Shown here one piece after another: positions 45,056 to 57,299 of a stretch of DNA of 64,000 bases (its first letter is position 1; every line of letters starts with the position of its first letter). Position numbers and translations under genes: made by a program. The stretch is from Pleurodeles waltl (lineage: Eukaryota > Chordata > Amphibia > Caudata > Salamandridae), in assembly GCF_031143425.1 (NCBI RefSeq), contig NC_090446.1, positions 1,020,167,066 through 1,020,231,065 on the forward strand, read 5' to 3'. Below the pieces are notes generated by a model. It made no database searches. It was not told the origin of the DNA and worked only from the letters and a program-made list of their open reading frames with translations.

Positions 45056-45136
45056 GCAAAAGTGCAATTATCCATGTAACCTGCAAAAGTGCAATTATTC
45101 ATGGTAACCGCCGAAAGTGCAAATATCCATGTAACA
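45056..45136 (-). repeat. 27-30-bp tandem repeat, three copies, LINE B 5' region
   Basis: AAAGTGCAATTATCCATGTAAC-like units start at about 45,056, 45,083 and 45,112. They are probably 5'-UTR monomers of the LINE. Confidence 0.88.
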
Positions 45137-45455
45137 GGGTCGATGTCATGCAAAGTGCACAACTACTTCCCATCGAGATCGTGCAGCCTACGAAATAAAG
45201 AGAAAAAGTAGTCCAAAAACCATACCAAAAACATGGAGCCTTGTATGTTTCCAGTAGGTGGCCGATGAGCTCGAGGCGGGCTAACCACCGGAAAAGGCAT
45301 GACGTATGCATTCCTTTCACTAATTAAATCAAGCAAATGTTAAAAGGCAAGTCCACGAACCAACCAAGCTGATGGGTGTGACATGAGTGTGGTGAAAAGT
45401 CCACAGAGAGATTACACCAGGGACAGAGCGCTTTGCGCGCGCTCGACCCAAAAAA

Positions 45456-48400
45456 TGACAGAAGACAGACACGGACACCAGTCAGAAGGAAAAGGTGAGA
45501 TCAAGGTCGCACTGAAGTAGAAGACATGTCTGAGCACCTACTCCAGGTGCTGCCACATAACATTTCAATGAGAATTAATGGGTAGAACAATGTCCCCTAA
45601 TAGTGTTTACTACCCAAGAATTCTCATTGCTTTAAATTGCATTGACTTTAGGCACTTTTATTCAATCTGGACCTTCTCCACTTACGATCAAATGCAAAGT
45701 GAGATTCCGTCTGGCTGTAGTCAAAAGTAATACTGAAACTGAGGGTTGGATCACCTACCTTAAAATGAACTCACCAACATGTCTACCATGTTTAATATTT
45801 TTATGTGAGCACACTGGAGATGGAGAGCTGCTTAAATAAGGCTGAACCTCACCACAGGGCTATCATACGTTTACCCCCTTTGTCTTTGAAGTGGCGCAAA
45901 GAAGCAGCCCAACATTGGGGACACTGTATGATTGCTAAGGCAACATGAAACTAATAACCATGTTCAATTCGTATGCTCAGTATGGACTTGCAATTCGAGA
46001 CATTGACTAACAAATTTAGCACTTGTAGAAGTGGAGAAAATATATCCGAGGTGCACTTTGTAATCAAATCAACTATGAATCCACCAGACTTCTGCGCTGT
46101 TTCAAATTATTTCGTCAAAGTAACCACCATACGAATTCACCACTTTTTAATAGCTCTATGATTATTTTTTAACAAGTTACATAGCATACGCACAAAATTG
46201 TTAATAAACAGTGAGTATAATATGATGTAATTGGATTTTAATTAATTTTGTGAATAAAAACTTTAACAGAGTTGTTAGATTTGCTAATGCTGCTACCTCG
46301 AAATAACAACTCGTATTTTGCCTTCCAGTTCAGAAGAGAAATGTCTATATGGACTCAAATACAAGGTGCCAGAATGACCCAAGGTTTTACTAATACCAAT
46401 GCTCCGTTGTTTGAAATACATACCACATATTACGAGTTTTCTCCATTGTACTGTGGACTAACATGCAAATTTCACCCGGTAAATATGGGTTTTAAATCAT
46501 TAAACCATGAAATATCGCCATGTCTGACTTGCTGATATTTACCTCCAAGAGCTCAGAAAACTCCAACCTACTCGTAATTGCAACACTCGTTATGAAGTCC
46601 ATTGACTCTGAACACAGAAATCGAGGACTACGAGCGGAAGATCGCCTTTGTTAATTCTCAGGAGAATCAGAAGCGATGTAAAATAATGTCTGAATGAATA
46701 ACAGCATTCAAGTGTAGTTCGTTTGAGCTTACCTGCTATTTTGAAATGGGCACCTAGTAGAACTATCCAAACTGCGACTGCCGATATGTGTTTGTATTGA
46801 CTGTTGTTCACCGAGGCTCACTCTCCTTTGATGTATGTGTACTATGGCACGTGATAATAACAACCAGGGACCTTGTAGACTGAAGCTGTAAACCAGGCGC
46901 CACAGCTTTTTTGAACTAAGGATGGTCCTCAATTACTACAAACAGCTCCTAAAAGCAACACACTGCAATATAAAACTATTTTAAAATCATGGAGTAGAAA
47001 ACAGGATGCGCCATGGCACCCCCAGCAGCATGTGCCTAATAGTAAATCCTGGAGTAAGCTGAAAATTAAAGGATGAGGGTCTCTAGATCATTCAGCCTTA
47101 CAGTACTCTTAGATGTGGTAAACATTAGTTACCAGAAGTCATGTTTCATGTTTAGCATCCAGTGTAGTGTGGGAAATGTATGTTGTGTCTTGGCTTTTCA
47201 TTGTACATTGAAAGGTTCTAGAAGCCTACCACTAATGACTTTATGTGTGAGCTTTAAAAATCTGTTGCTGGTTTCCAAAGCAATTCATCTTTTAAGATGA
47301 CGCCGAACTCAGTAACTGGCTCGTTCCTCATTGCTTTAAATAGGCTGCAATCAAAAGGGGGCATATTGCTTGAGTAACCCATGCCAGCTACACAGTGGTT
47401 GGCAATTCTCCAGTTTCATTCCATGGAACATCTAAGATGCTGTTTTATTGCATTAGAGTTTACCAACACGAATCAATCAGGAGGAGTTTTTGCTTGCGAG
47501 GTCAGACTGGGCATTTCTGCTTCCACAGTATATGACGACACAAAACCTCAAGAGAGTTCAACTTAGGAGAATCGACGTGAGCGTCCAAGGTGGCGCACTT
47601 CTCAAGTATCTACAACGAGTTGCAGGAATGCAAACATGTGGTAGCCTTCTAAGATTATTTTTCAAAATTTAACCTACTATACATCATGGTCAGATAACTA
47701 ACCATTATGTATCTTGACCAGACATCTGTAACTGACTGTGTGCTATCATCAGGTTTCAGAGACGCTAAATCAGAGCCCTTTCTATTCAATGTTCTTTTTC
47801 CGTAGACAAAACAGGTTACACCCTCAACTTCTCCGTGCCGCTATATGTTTAAAAAGGTACTTATATTTAAAGTAAAAGAGAAGGTGGAAGGAATTCTGGT
47901 AAATAAAGCTTTTTCATGTAAAAATATCTAAGATCTGACGGCTTGTAAGAATTGCCACATTTACTAAAGTGGCAACATTTAAGAACTACTCAAAGTTAGA
48001 TACATACACACTGACTGCTCGTGAGGATTTTCAAGCCTTTCTAGTTTGCTATTAATCTGCTTGCTACAGCATCATGGGCTAAACACAGCTTTAGCAGGAT
48101 AATCATCTTCTTACGCCCTCTGCTGAGCGTTAAGTTCTCCTGGGGTGTTTCTTTCGAGCTTTTAAGTGGCCAGCCGGCAGAGTGGGTGGTACATAAACCA
48201 TTGAAGTAAATTAATTATTATTATCTTTGACTTTTGGAATTAGTGGTATTGTGAATTTTTCTTACAACCTATGTTGGTGCTAACCTATTTCCAAAGAGGA
48301 AACGTCCAACATCCTTGAATACTGTGTACAGGAATATTCAGAATGTATATGTATCTGTGTACAGGGTTAAGGGCAAAATGCAGTATCAGAAAAATATAAC

Positions 48401-49100
48401 TGGAAGTGGTGAATTGACCAGTTCTATATTCATGGAAACAATTAGTAAAAGTATTTCTGCTGTCAGATAGGTAGTATACAATGTTCAGTCTTAGTGATTT
48501 AGGTATTATGTTTGTAATCACCACAGTGGGGCATTGGAACAAGAATGAGTTTATAGGGTTAATCCATTTGTATTCAAGGGACTCTGTTGAGGTGGAGCAT
48601 GTTATGTCCTTGTGGTAAGGTTGTGATACAGACGATGAGCAGAACCAGTTGCGTGAGTGCAAAAGTGTCAACAAGGGTGCTGTCTTAGATGAGGCTAGAT
48701 GAGGCCAGATATGGAAGAGCAGGAGGGTAGCTTTGATGTGAGGTGTCGGCGATAAGGCAAGACGATGTGCTGGGATAAGGCAAGGTGATTCTTTTGAGGT
48801 TGTTTGTACAGATTGATCGTCAAGTGTAATTAGCCCACCCTGCTCTGGAGACTGGGGTTTGTTGTGGGAGCCTCGATCACAGAATATTTGGACAGGTGGG
48901 GTTGTGTTAGAGGTAATATGCATGAATGAATGTTCCAAAGCATTTTGACTGATGAGCATGTTGTACTATGCTGGGCTGAGTTACAGAAGAGGGTGTGTTG
49001 AGTAAATGGTAAACGGTGTGAGGGATAAGAGAAGAGTCCCTGGCTGGAGAGAGTTTGTGAGACAGACAGAGAGAGAATCTGGTTTGCTAGCTTTGATGCA
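45456..49100. other. Unassigned, mostly AT-rich DNA
   Basis: No recognised gene or transposon core. The longest open frame is 224 codons on the minus strand (48,959-48,285). It is low in charged residues and rich in Ser/Thr/His/Ile, without a known motif, signal or repeat, and is probably a chance frame. I could not exclude old, unrecognised repeats. Confidence 0.5.
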
Positions 49101-49104
49101 GGTG

Positions 49105-49275
49105 ATCATTCCAGATCTGGTAATATACTGGGATAATGCATCTACTCAAAGATTGGAGTTTGTCCTCATGGTCACAGGTTCAAATCCTGGCAGGTCCACT
49201 CAGCCTTTCATCCTTCCAAGGTCGATAAAATGAGTCTAATGTGTTGAAGAACAATAAACCTCTCTCATTTCAATA
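49105..49275 (+). mobile_element. tRNA-derived SINE remnant
   Basis: A B-box GGTTCAAATCC (49,177-49,187) is followed by a conserved-looking SINE body ACTCAGCCTTTCATCCTTCC and GATAAAATGAGT (49,198-49,235). This is a head-plus-body arrangement known from tRNA-derived vertebrate SINEs. The A-box region (about 49,120-49,145) is degraded and the cloverleaf is not complete, so it is not a functional tRNA. Confidence 0.6.
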
Positions 49276-50200
49276 TCAATATACCCTTGAAGGTGCATGA
49301 GCTCTTTACAAATACATGTTATGCTATCCACCTTAAGTATGATGTAAAGAGGTTCACAGTGTAAGTGGATAGAGATGTATGCTCTGGTCAATTGGAAGTG
49401 GCTGTAACAAAGTATGAGGTGAATAATCACTCGTCTCATATGACCCATGGCTATGGGGCTTTGAGTACCTCTATGTTGAGTCAGTGGTGTTGTTTTAGAG
49501 CATCTGGACCAGACCGGAAGGTTGGCTGGCAGATTGAAGCTGTATTGAGGAGCAGTGGTCGATACCAGTAGGGCTGTATGCTGGGTCCCTAACAGTATTT
49601 CAGTTTATGTCAATGTAGAAGCTTTGTTCCAGTATATGGTCCTTACTATCTTGATTTATACTAGAATTATTCTGTCTGGTGTCGTTCCTTGAGGAGTATG
49701 TGGGTGATAATGGGGGACTGGGGGAAGAGGAGACCTTTGATGTATCAAATAATGTGGTGAAGATTTTGAAGATGATATCTAAGGATTGAATAATATCTTT
49801 CCATTTTCATACAGTATGCTGTATAGCTCGCATCTGTGTTTATGTTAACCTGATATAGTATTTTTTTACCTCAGTGATGTTTGTAAGTAGGAATAAAAAC
49901 ATATTCTTAGTGAAAAAAAGGACCAATTTTAATAGAACTCAGTCTGTGTTTATGATATTCGTCACTGATTAAGATTGGCTATCAGAGCTTGTTGTTTGCA
50001 GGATTTTAGTATAGTTTTGGATAGGCTGGGGGAAAATTGCCCTTCATCAAGGATTAAGATGAGCATTGCATTTTGTTCCTTCTTAGCATCACCGTGCTGC
50101 CATTGACAATTTCATACAGCAAATATGGGCTTGCGCTCAAGTGGATTTGATCATTCCTCTGAAATTACACTTAATCAGTAAATGTAGATCCATTTCTCTA
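49276..50200. other. Unassigned DNA
   Basis: AT-rich, with no recognised gene or element. Short frames without motifs. Confidence 0.5.
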
Positions 50201-50890
50201 TGTATCCAATGGAGTGTTCCAAAGTTCTACTCTTTTTGTCATGCCTCTCAAAACTAAATATTACTCCTCACAACTATCCTTGAAAGCTAGAATATTCGCA
50301 TTCACATACATGATAATCTAAATCAAGGTACCAAGAAATCCAGAAACACTGCTACGCCAATTTGGATTGCCTCTCCTACCAAACAAAAAAACAGATGGTT
50401 CTTGATGTTTCCTCTTCATACATCAACTAACGAAGTAGAGTCTACAGAGCTCTCACTAATAAAATATTGATACATCTCCTACAAAGAGCAAAACAATTTA
50501 CGTTCTCAATCTGGGTCACATCACATCTGCCTTAAAGGCTCTCCATTGGCTTCCTATTGAGCAATGGATCCATTTAAAAATTGTAAAGGTCTATACCTTG
50601 TCCGCAAGGCTGAGGTGGCAATATCCTAGAGTACCACTCCAAATTGTTGATCTCATGATTCCCAATCGACTCCCAAGGTCTCAAAGCACGATCCTTTAGA
50701 GCGTCCTTCCTTTCACCTTTTGTCTTCAGCTGGATATTAGAAAATTTGAGAAATAAATAAAGACTCAGCTCTTTCGGCAAGCTTTAACCAATAATCCTAA
50801 TAATGTTCTATGACCAAGATGACAACTTTGTGTCAACACCAGGGCAGTGTGCGCTCTATTGGTGACTAGAATGCAAAAACCCAGCACTCT
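50201..50890 (+). mobile_element. LINE E, CR1-like 3' end, plus strand
   Basis: On the plus strand the C-terminal tail of a LINE is readable: SALKALHWLPIEQWIHLKIVK (about 50,520-50,585) and K-TQLFRQA (about 50,757-50,790), the standard closing blocks of CR1-type ORF2. A short 3' UTR follows to an A-rich run near 50,900. RT and endonuclease are absent, a typical 5' truncation. It contains several stops. Confidence 0.7.
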
Positions 50891-51114
50891 CAAAAAAACG
50901 TAATTTTTGCATTGTGCTGATATGTTGTTGTCTAACCTTTTGCATTGCAGAGGTTAATCCTGAAGACTTATTTTTAATGTGTTTACAAATACTGTTCATT
51001 TGTAATGTATTGCTGTAGGCTTTCAGAGTGTGTTAGGGTGTGGTCCCTTTCCAGGGCCTTCCAGAGACTTTCCCTGCAGCATGCCTGGGTGTGGCTGTGG
51101 GCTGGGCCAAGACT

Positions 51115-51122
51115 CTATAAAA
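51115..51122 (+). promoter_or_regulatory. TATA box upstream of the 91-bp satellite
   Basis: TATAAAAG in a GC-richer context (CTCTATAAAAGGGAGCC), a strong match to a Pol II core promoter. Transcription from here would run through the tandem repeat. Confidence 0.6.
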
Positions 51123-51356
51123 GGGAGCCAACCCAGCTCCAAGTGCTCACTATTCAGAGGTCCCGGTGCAGAGCAGCAGCTACTTCCTGAGCTCCTGTAC
51201 CGGTGGCCTATTTGATCCTCCAGGCCTCTGCTCTTCATTCTTCATTGGTGATCCTTGTTCTGGGCGGTAAGACAGTGGTTGGGCTGATCTCCCGACGCCG
51301 TTATCGAGAACTTTCATATTCTTGGCCTAATTCTTTAATGATTAACAGATTACTTT

Positions 51357-51872
51357 GCGCGCTACCATTTCTTGACATTTACATGATGGCTTACGAATCG
51401 GCAAGACGTGCGATTCGTTTCATGCTGATTTAATCTTGTTATTCATTGTGCGCTACCATTTCTTGACATTTATGTGGTGGCTTACGAATCGGCAAGACGC
51501 GCGATTCGTTTCATGCTGATTTGACTTTGTTATTCATTGTGCGCTACCATTCCTTGACATTTGCATGGTGGTTTGCGAATTGACAAGACACGCAATTCGT
51601 TTCATGCTGATTTGATCTTGTTATTCATTGCGCGCTACTATTTCTTGACATTTGTATGGTGGCTTGTGAATCGGCAAGACGCGGGATTCGTTTCTTGATG
51701 ATTTGACTTTGTTATTCATTGCGCACTACCATTTCTTGACATTTACATGGTGGCTTAAGTTAAGAATCGGCAAAAGACGCGTGATTCGTTTCATGACGAT
51801 TTGACTTTGTTATTCATTGCGCGCTACTATTTCTTGACATTTACATGGTGGCTTAAGAATCGGCAAGACGCG
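51357..51872 (+). repeat. 91-bp tandem repeat, about 5.7 copies
   Basis: Units start at 51,361, 51,452, 51,543, 51,634 and 51,725 (exact 91-bp steps) and at about 51,823 (one 98-bp step caused by a small insertion). Each unit holds CTAC-ATTTCTTGACATTT and, in most copies, an inverted repeat CGAATCG...CGATTCG around about ten bases (GCAAGACGCG). CpG-rich GCGCG steps recur. Confidence 0.95.
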
Positions 51873-52679
51873 TTGTGTTGAAACATTTCAAGAGAACACA
51901 GAAGACCAGAGTTTCTAGATGCAATATTGCATGGTCCTAGTATGCATTCTCAAAAAATAATTCATATGACTGGTTTAGAATTTATTCAGAATGTTTTCCT
52001 GATTCTCATGTAAAGGAAAGTACTTGAATTTGAAAGTTTCATTTAATTCATCTTGATTCCCTTACAGGTATCCGGCCATCTTGAAACGTAGTCATTTTAA
52101 GCCTAATTCTTAGGTTGTTCATGTTTTCAGAATGACTAGGCTTAGAGTCATAGTCTAGTATTGATTTCATGAGATGTAATTTTCATATTGTGTGTTTTAA
52201 CCTTTTTCTTACTACAGGTCTCCTTCCCAGCTGTTCCCTTCTTAATCCCCTCTTCCCCTCTTGAACTCTCTTAGCCTCTGTGATTTATCTATCAGAGTCT
52301 TGGAGCTGTTCAGTGGTGGACGTGTTGGGAACGTGCGCAGACCCCGAGGATCTGGTGACTCTGACACTTTGTCTGCTGTTTTACACATGCTGCCACCATT
52401 GTTTTAACCAGCATTCTGAAGAATCCTCCTATTGCCTTAGTGCTTTATAAAACAATAAATACATGCAATAAAATATACTGAACTGGAGGTAAAAAAATAA
52501 CTAACATAGTATTAGAAGAGGTGGGAAGACACCTAGGTTGAATTTAGGAATTTAAAGCATGTTGACAGTTTTGTAGGAGATGGTGATGATGATATATGCT
52601 TAAAGAGCACAAACATCCACCCAAGAAAAGTGTTTTGGCATTGAGATGGGTAGTCAAATTGAGTTCAACAGAAAAGCCG

Positions 52680-53990
52680 TTTTCAGGCCCTTGCAGTATT
52701 TAAGTTAAGTGTTGTCTGATTGCAGATGTAGAGAAAGAGTGTTCCAAGCTTAGGGGCCACATAGGAGAAGACTCTTCCTCCTAGCCCGGCTCCACAAATA
52801 TGAGGGACTATTATCAGAGAAGCTTCATCAAAACTTAGTACTTGCTTGGGAGTGTGGTGATTAATTCTAAAGTGGATAACAGCTGGCCCCCAATTACGGT
52901 AAGATCTATGACAGATGCAACCTAAAAACACTGCTTCACTGGCAAACAACGCAGATCCTTAAGATGTGAAGAGATAGGGTTGTGCAGAGGAAGGCTTAGT
53001 AAACTCTTTGCAGACAGGTTTTGAATTAGTTGTGTTTGTTGTGCTGATCATCTAGACAAATCAAGATAGAGAGAATTACAGCAGTCTATATGCGATAAGG
53101 TAATTGCTTGGACTACTGAAGCATGTGACTCTAAAGGAAGTAGAAGAAATATCTTGTATAGCATACATAAATCATAAATACAGGGAAAGGTAAGGGCATT
53201 GACTTGTTTTGTGAAAGACAGAGCGGTATCCAGGATCCCTATTTGATTATGTGCAGAGTTCTTAGAAGGCTGAGCATCACCAAGCTAGGAAGGCCCGTAA
53301 AAGGAACCAGGTAATAGAGGCCCCACCAAAGAAGATCACATCGCTTTCATCTCCATTTAGTTTAAGTGAGCTCTTTCTCATTCACCGTTCCATTGCAGAT
53401 AAACAAGTGTGGAAGTTACTGACAGAGGCAGATGAGTTTGCTGCAAAAGAGACAACAATCTGAGTCTCGTCAGCATAGGGCATTAAAAAGAAGTCAACAC
53501 TGCTAAAGATTAAGTCAGTCAAAAGGATAAGGTAGATGTTAAAAAGTGTTGGACTCAATAAAGAGTCTTATGGTAGACCACATACTAAAGAATTAAGTTG
53601 AGAGTGACAGTGCATCAAAACAGCAGACTGAGAATGACCACTCAAAAAAGGAAGAGAGCCACTCAAGTACTTTTTTTCTCAGATGGGAAGTGAGTGGAGT
53701 CTCTGACAAAGTACATAGTAGTGACACCATCAACAACATCACTAAAATTGAAAAATAAAGTACTGAGCTCCCTTCCCTGTACATCATAGGGATATCATTC
53801 ATGAATGAAACAGAGCCATCTACGTACCCTATAATGAGCTGTGAGGTGCTGAACACAGTGTTAAATTCTAAGAAAGTGGACAACTGGGTATTGACTTAAT
53901 TTTCCAAGATTTTAGAAACAAAAGGGAAGAGAGAAATGGGACAGTAATTGCTAAGAGGATCTGTTATTGTTTTTTTAAGCAGCAAACCAC
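52680..53990 (-). mobile_element. LINE D, diverged Jockey-superfamily RT fragment
   Basis: Minus-strand pieces: NYCPISLFPF (about 53,955-53,925, the fingers NYRPISLLP block), STFLEFNTVFSTSQLIIGYV (about 53,880-53,820), and a catalytic box YADETQI (about 53,480-53,460) where active enzymes have YADD. A C-terminal region runs down to about 52,700. Frames are broken many times. It resembles LINE C in type more than LINE B. Both ends are truncated. Confidence 0.72.
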
Positions 53991-53999
53991 TAGTACCTT

Positions 54000-56290
54000 T
54001 GCAAAGAAGAGGTAGTGTTTCTTTCCAAAGAAGAAGCACTGAGGCCATAGCAAGAGAAGCAGAGGGAAAGGCAAAAATGATCTATAATTGTTGGGTTTGA
54101 AAGGTCCTCTGCCTGGTAAGAGATGTGTGCCCCTGCCCTGAGTGCCTAACTGTACTGTTAAGTTAAGCAGCACAAGTGCAGTGGTGGCAGCATGCCATGT
54201 AGTGAACAGTAATAGTAACCAACAGGACCTTTTTACCATGTGTCACTGGAGTGAGGCCTACATGCTCACTTCTCTTTTTAAAATATTTACTGCTGTGTGC
54301 TTAGGTCATCCCTGGCCTACATCAGATAGATGTTAAAAGGCATGCGTAATACAAACATGCTGAGTTAATCTGTACTTACAAGAAGTGCACTACACAAGGA
54401 GTGAAGGGTGGTACAGTGGATGCATGGTAAATGTGTGTATGCTGTTAGTGTGTGTTTTTCAAATAATACACTCTGGTACAGTAAAGACTGCAGTACTAAA
54501 CAGTGTGTGCAGACTGAATGGGTTTGCTGCATTCAGTTATGCTTGTGGTGGCATAACTGTGGATGTACACTGACTGCAGGTGTGCCTCTACTAGTGCATT
54601 GCATGGAGGAGCGTGGGTTCCATTTTGGGAAGCTCTGGCCTGCCTAGTGGAAAACATGAGGAGTAGAGTCCCCCCACAAAGATTTGTGTAATGCTGCATT
54701 CCTGTAAGCTGGGAAGGACATCCACTGGAGTATGGGAGAGCCAAGCTCTCTCTGTGTATTTCAAACAGCTCTTTAATTCAATGAAAGATTACAAGGAAGG
54801 GGCCTGGACACATGTCAGGAAGAGAGAGGTGGAGTTGATAAGGGAATAATAAAGAGTAAGGTTAGTAGCCCAGGATTAAACTTTTGATGTACATATCACT
54901 ATGGCTGACATCTAGGTGTGAACTCTGGTCACTCTCATTAATCTTACTGTGGGTTAATCAGCTACAGACTCCTGTCTGCTGTGACTGACATCATTCAGGA
55001 GGAAGAAAGAGGAAAGATGTTCATTTCAAAGAAGCAAAACCCCAACATAAAACTTCAAACACCTAGACAATAAATTGCATGTTCTGTCTGGAAAAAGATC
55101 CCAAACGTTGTTGTCTGCCAAGCAGCCAGACAAGCTGTGTGAGGAGGGGGAGATCTGCAAGACTCCTGCCTCTGACCAGGACTGGGGACCCAGGCCTACT
55201 AGTCTCCCTGCTGGATGAAAGGACATCACTATGTTATGCAGTTCCTACTCAGATAACAGGACTACATACTAAGAACGGCAGAACTTCAGAATGTGAGAGA
55301 CTGAGTCAGTCAACACCATCAGTAGCTGTAGACCCAATCCTGACTAGTTCATAGTGCCTCATCCAAATCCCCAAAGACAACTGGGGTGCAAGGTGATTAC
55401 AGAAACCTAAACATGACGTTCTGACTCATCAGGGAGCTGTGGAAACAGATCATACATTTCTGTGGTATTAGTCGTGCATGCCCAGGCGAAACACAAAAAA
55501 GTGAGATATTTTTTCAATACATTTATTGAAACAATTGCAATCTGTCATAAAGAAAATGAGCTGCGATAATTAGGCAGATGAAAGAAAGCAAAGTAATCAG
55601 CATATAAACATGGTAATCCAACCATGATGAATGTGGTTCTAGAGGTTCCTGCCTAACCTTAAGACTATTCTAAGAGCATAGTGGATGCACCCTTCTGCTT
55701 GGCCAGATGGAAGGGATTAGCCCCAACCCTATGCCCGAAAACAATGTCAGGAGTCTGCCTGTAGATGCCAATCCTCTCAGGAAGCTGGTAGATTAGTGCC
55801 AGTTAAGGTGCATGTCCAACCCAGCATTTGTCCCGGGAAGGTCATGGCTGCAATGCCCTCTGCCCACTCTGGGTCAGTGCACCATATATATAAAAAAGCC
55901 GTACTGTGTTGGAAGCACAGCTCTGATGCAATGCTGTGTCTAAATGTTAGAAGCTGTCTCCTGAAAGGAAAACATAAGAACTAGAATATCGTGTACAGTG
56001 TTCTCAGCCTTGAACAGAATGTACTGATTACATGTTGTGGAAAGGCTAACTTAACAAGCAACTCCTACCACATTATCCTAGAGGAATACCATACAAGAAA
56101 TGGGAGTAAATGTCATGGCTAAAAACAGTTTAGCTAAAACAAATAAAATATGAAATATAAAATGAAACTAAAAACAGGGGGAACCAACTCAGGTTCAAGA
56201 GATCCTTACAACAACCCAGGGAAACCAAGACCACCTACGCTGGATCCTGGAGCACGACTGCCTGCCTGCTCGCCATGACTAGTGTACCCT
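54000..56290. other. Unassigned DNA with a possible LTR-like promoter
   Basis: No gene seen. The TATATAAAAAAG at about 55,887 (plus strand) and the TTTATTGAA near 55,521 are isolated Pol II-like signals. No flanking duplication or LTR pair was found. Frames up to 91 codons without motifs. Confidence 0.4.
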
Positions 56291-56329
56291 ATGAGAAAGA
56301 GGAGAGGGATGTCATGACGTTTTTCTGTG

Positions 56330-56730
56330 TGATGTGTGAGGAAACCGCTGTTTCACTGATCGGGCCAGAGTCCGTGTTCTGGGTTGTTTCAGTGACCCCT
56401 GTGTGCTTGGTGGGACCACCATGGAATACGTCAAGGAGCAAGGTATGAGGAATTCATTCTTGTACCAATTGTGTTGTATCTTGTGTGCTGGATGGTTACA
56501 GTGACCCTTGTGTGCCAAGAGGAGCCGCCATGGACTAAGCCGAGGAGCGAGGGTTGTGTGGACAGTGCCAGGCCTGCAGAAACTTGTAGTGGATCATCCC
56601 GTGTGCCAAAGAGAGGCTCACCTTGAACATCAATGGCAGGCCATTGTGACCAGACTTGTGAGTGCCATGGCAGTGACCCCGTATTCCAGGAGGGGCTGCC
56701 GGAGACACGGAGGCCAAGGTTTCAGGCCAT
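56330..56730 (+). repeat. Degenerate tandem repeat, about three copies
   Basis: CAGTGACCC-TGTGTGC, then GGAGC/GGACC-CCATGGA and GAGGAGCGAGG-like phrases recur near 56,390, 56,500 and, more diverged, 56,673 (CAGTGACCCCGTATTCC). The longest overlapping frame (56,508-56,936) has no known domain. Confidence 0.5.
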
Positions 56731-57299
56731 CACCCAGGACCGAGAAGCTGCTGCTGTGCCCAAGGCAGTTCCAGCCCTCTTTCTGCGAACTGCACCAAAG
56801 GAGGACCAAAGATCAAAGGACATCACAGGAGCCCCATCAGAGCAAGGAGATCAACCTCCCCCTGGCAAAGGGAAGTGTAGTTTACCTTCAGATCACCAGA
56901 GTGAGAACAACCCCTATCACTAGAATCATCTGGTAGCAGGCTCAGAGGAGAGAGCCTGCACCTACCGGGTGCTGCCTTTGTGACCACATGCAGCCCAACT
57001 TTGCCAATCTGGAGCAGGACTGTGCTGCACCACTGAAGGGTTCCACACAGCCATAGCGGGTAAGCCATGAAATGGGCCTGTGGGACCCCAGGGAACATAT
57101 TGCCATTGTTACTGGGATCCCGCAGACTCTTGTGACTGAACTTCTGAAAAAAGTCAGAGGGGAGAACCCTTGATTTGGCCAATAGATTAAGTTCCCTAGA
57201 TGTGGGTATCAGTGAATAGAGAATAACATTGAACCCGTTATATGAAAGTTAGTGGAACACGGAGAGGCCTGACAACTACTAGAGCCCTTAACTCAAGAG

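Larger units (their letters stand above)
40860..45455 (-). mobile_element. LINE B, CR1/L2/Rex1-like, near full length but decayed
   Basis: Minus-strand order: a 5' region with tandem repeats (45,140-44,860) and an end near GGGTCGAGCGCGCGCAAAG (45,452-45,434). The endonuclease N-terminus follows (44,204-44,016: SKHSTELWDLINANTLDLHF, with T-WLNP). Then comes the endonuclease C-terminus (43,820-43,494: LLGNLNFRLND for GDLNFHL, and TWTDHSAI holding the catalytic Asp-His). RT fingers (42,493-42,227: LLKKSPTDLEVLSKYQPILL) and palm pieces (about 42,180-41,750) are next. The C-terminal tail (41,498-41,082) holds LQKLNGRAIFLIPSQQILE, and the 3' end is GATACCCTCACGGGTGAC at 40,920-40,900. Stops and frameshifts occur throughout. 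About 4.6 kb, the length of a nearly complete element. Confidence 0.88.
51000..52440 (+). mobile_element. Probable LTR-type or other promoter-bearing element
   Basis: A clear core promoter (TATAAAAG at 51,115) is followed by a GC-richer transcript-start region, then a 91-bp satellite (51,357-51,872), then AT-rich DNA with acceptor-like TTACAG (52,062) and CTACAG (52,213), and AATAAA signals near 52,455. No coding motif. An LTR with leader is my best reading, but ends, duplication and family are not established. Confidence 0.35.

Noticed and set aside
49105..49240. Possible functional tRNA gene
   Set aside because: The B box is good, but no cloverleaf with A box, anticodon stem and acceptor stem can be drawn. 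The 3' part is a SINE body.
51357..51872. CRISPR-like array (91-bp repeats)
   Set aside because: Head-to-tail units without unique spacers, in a vertebrate-type sequence; this is a satellite.
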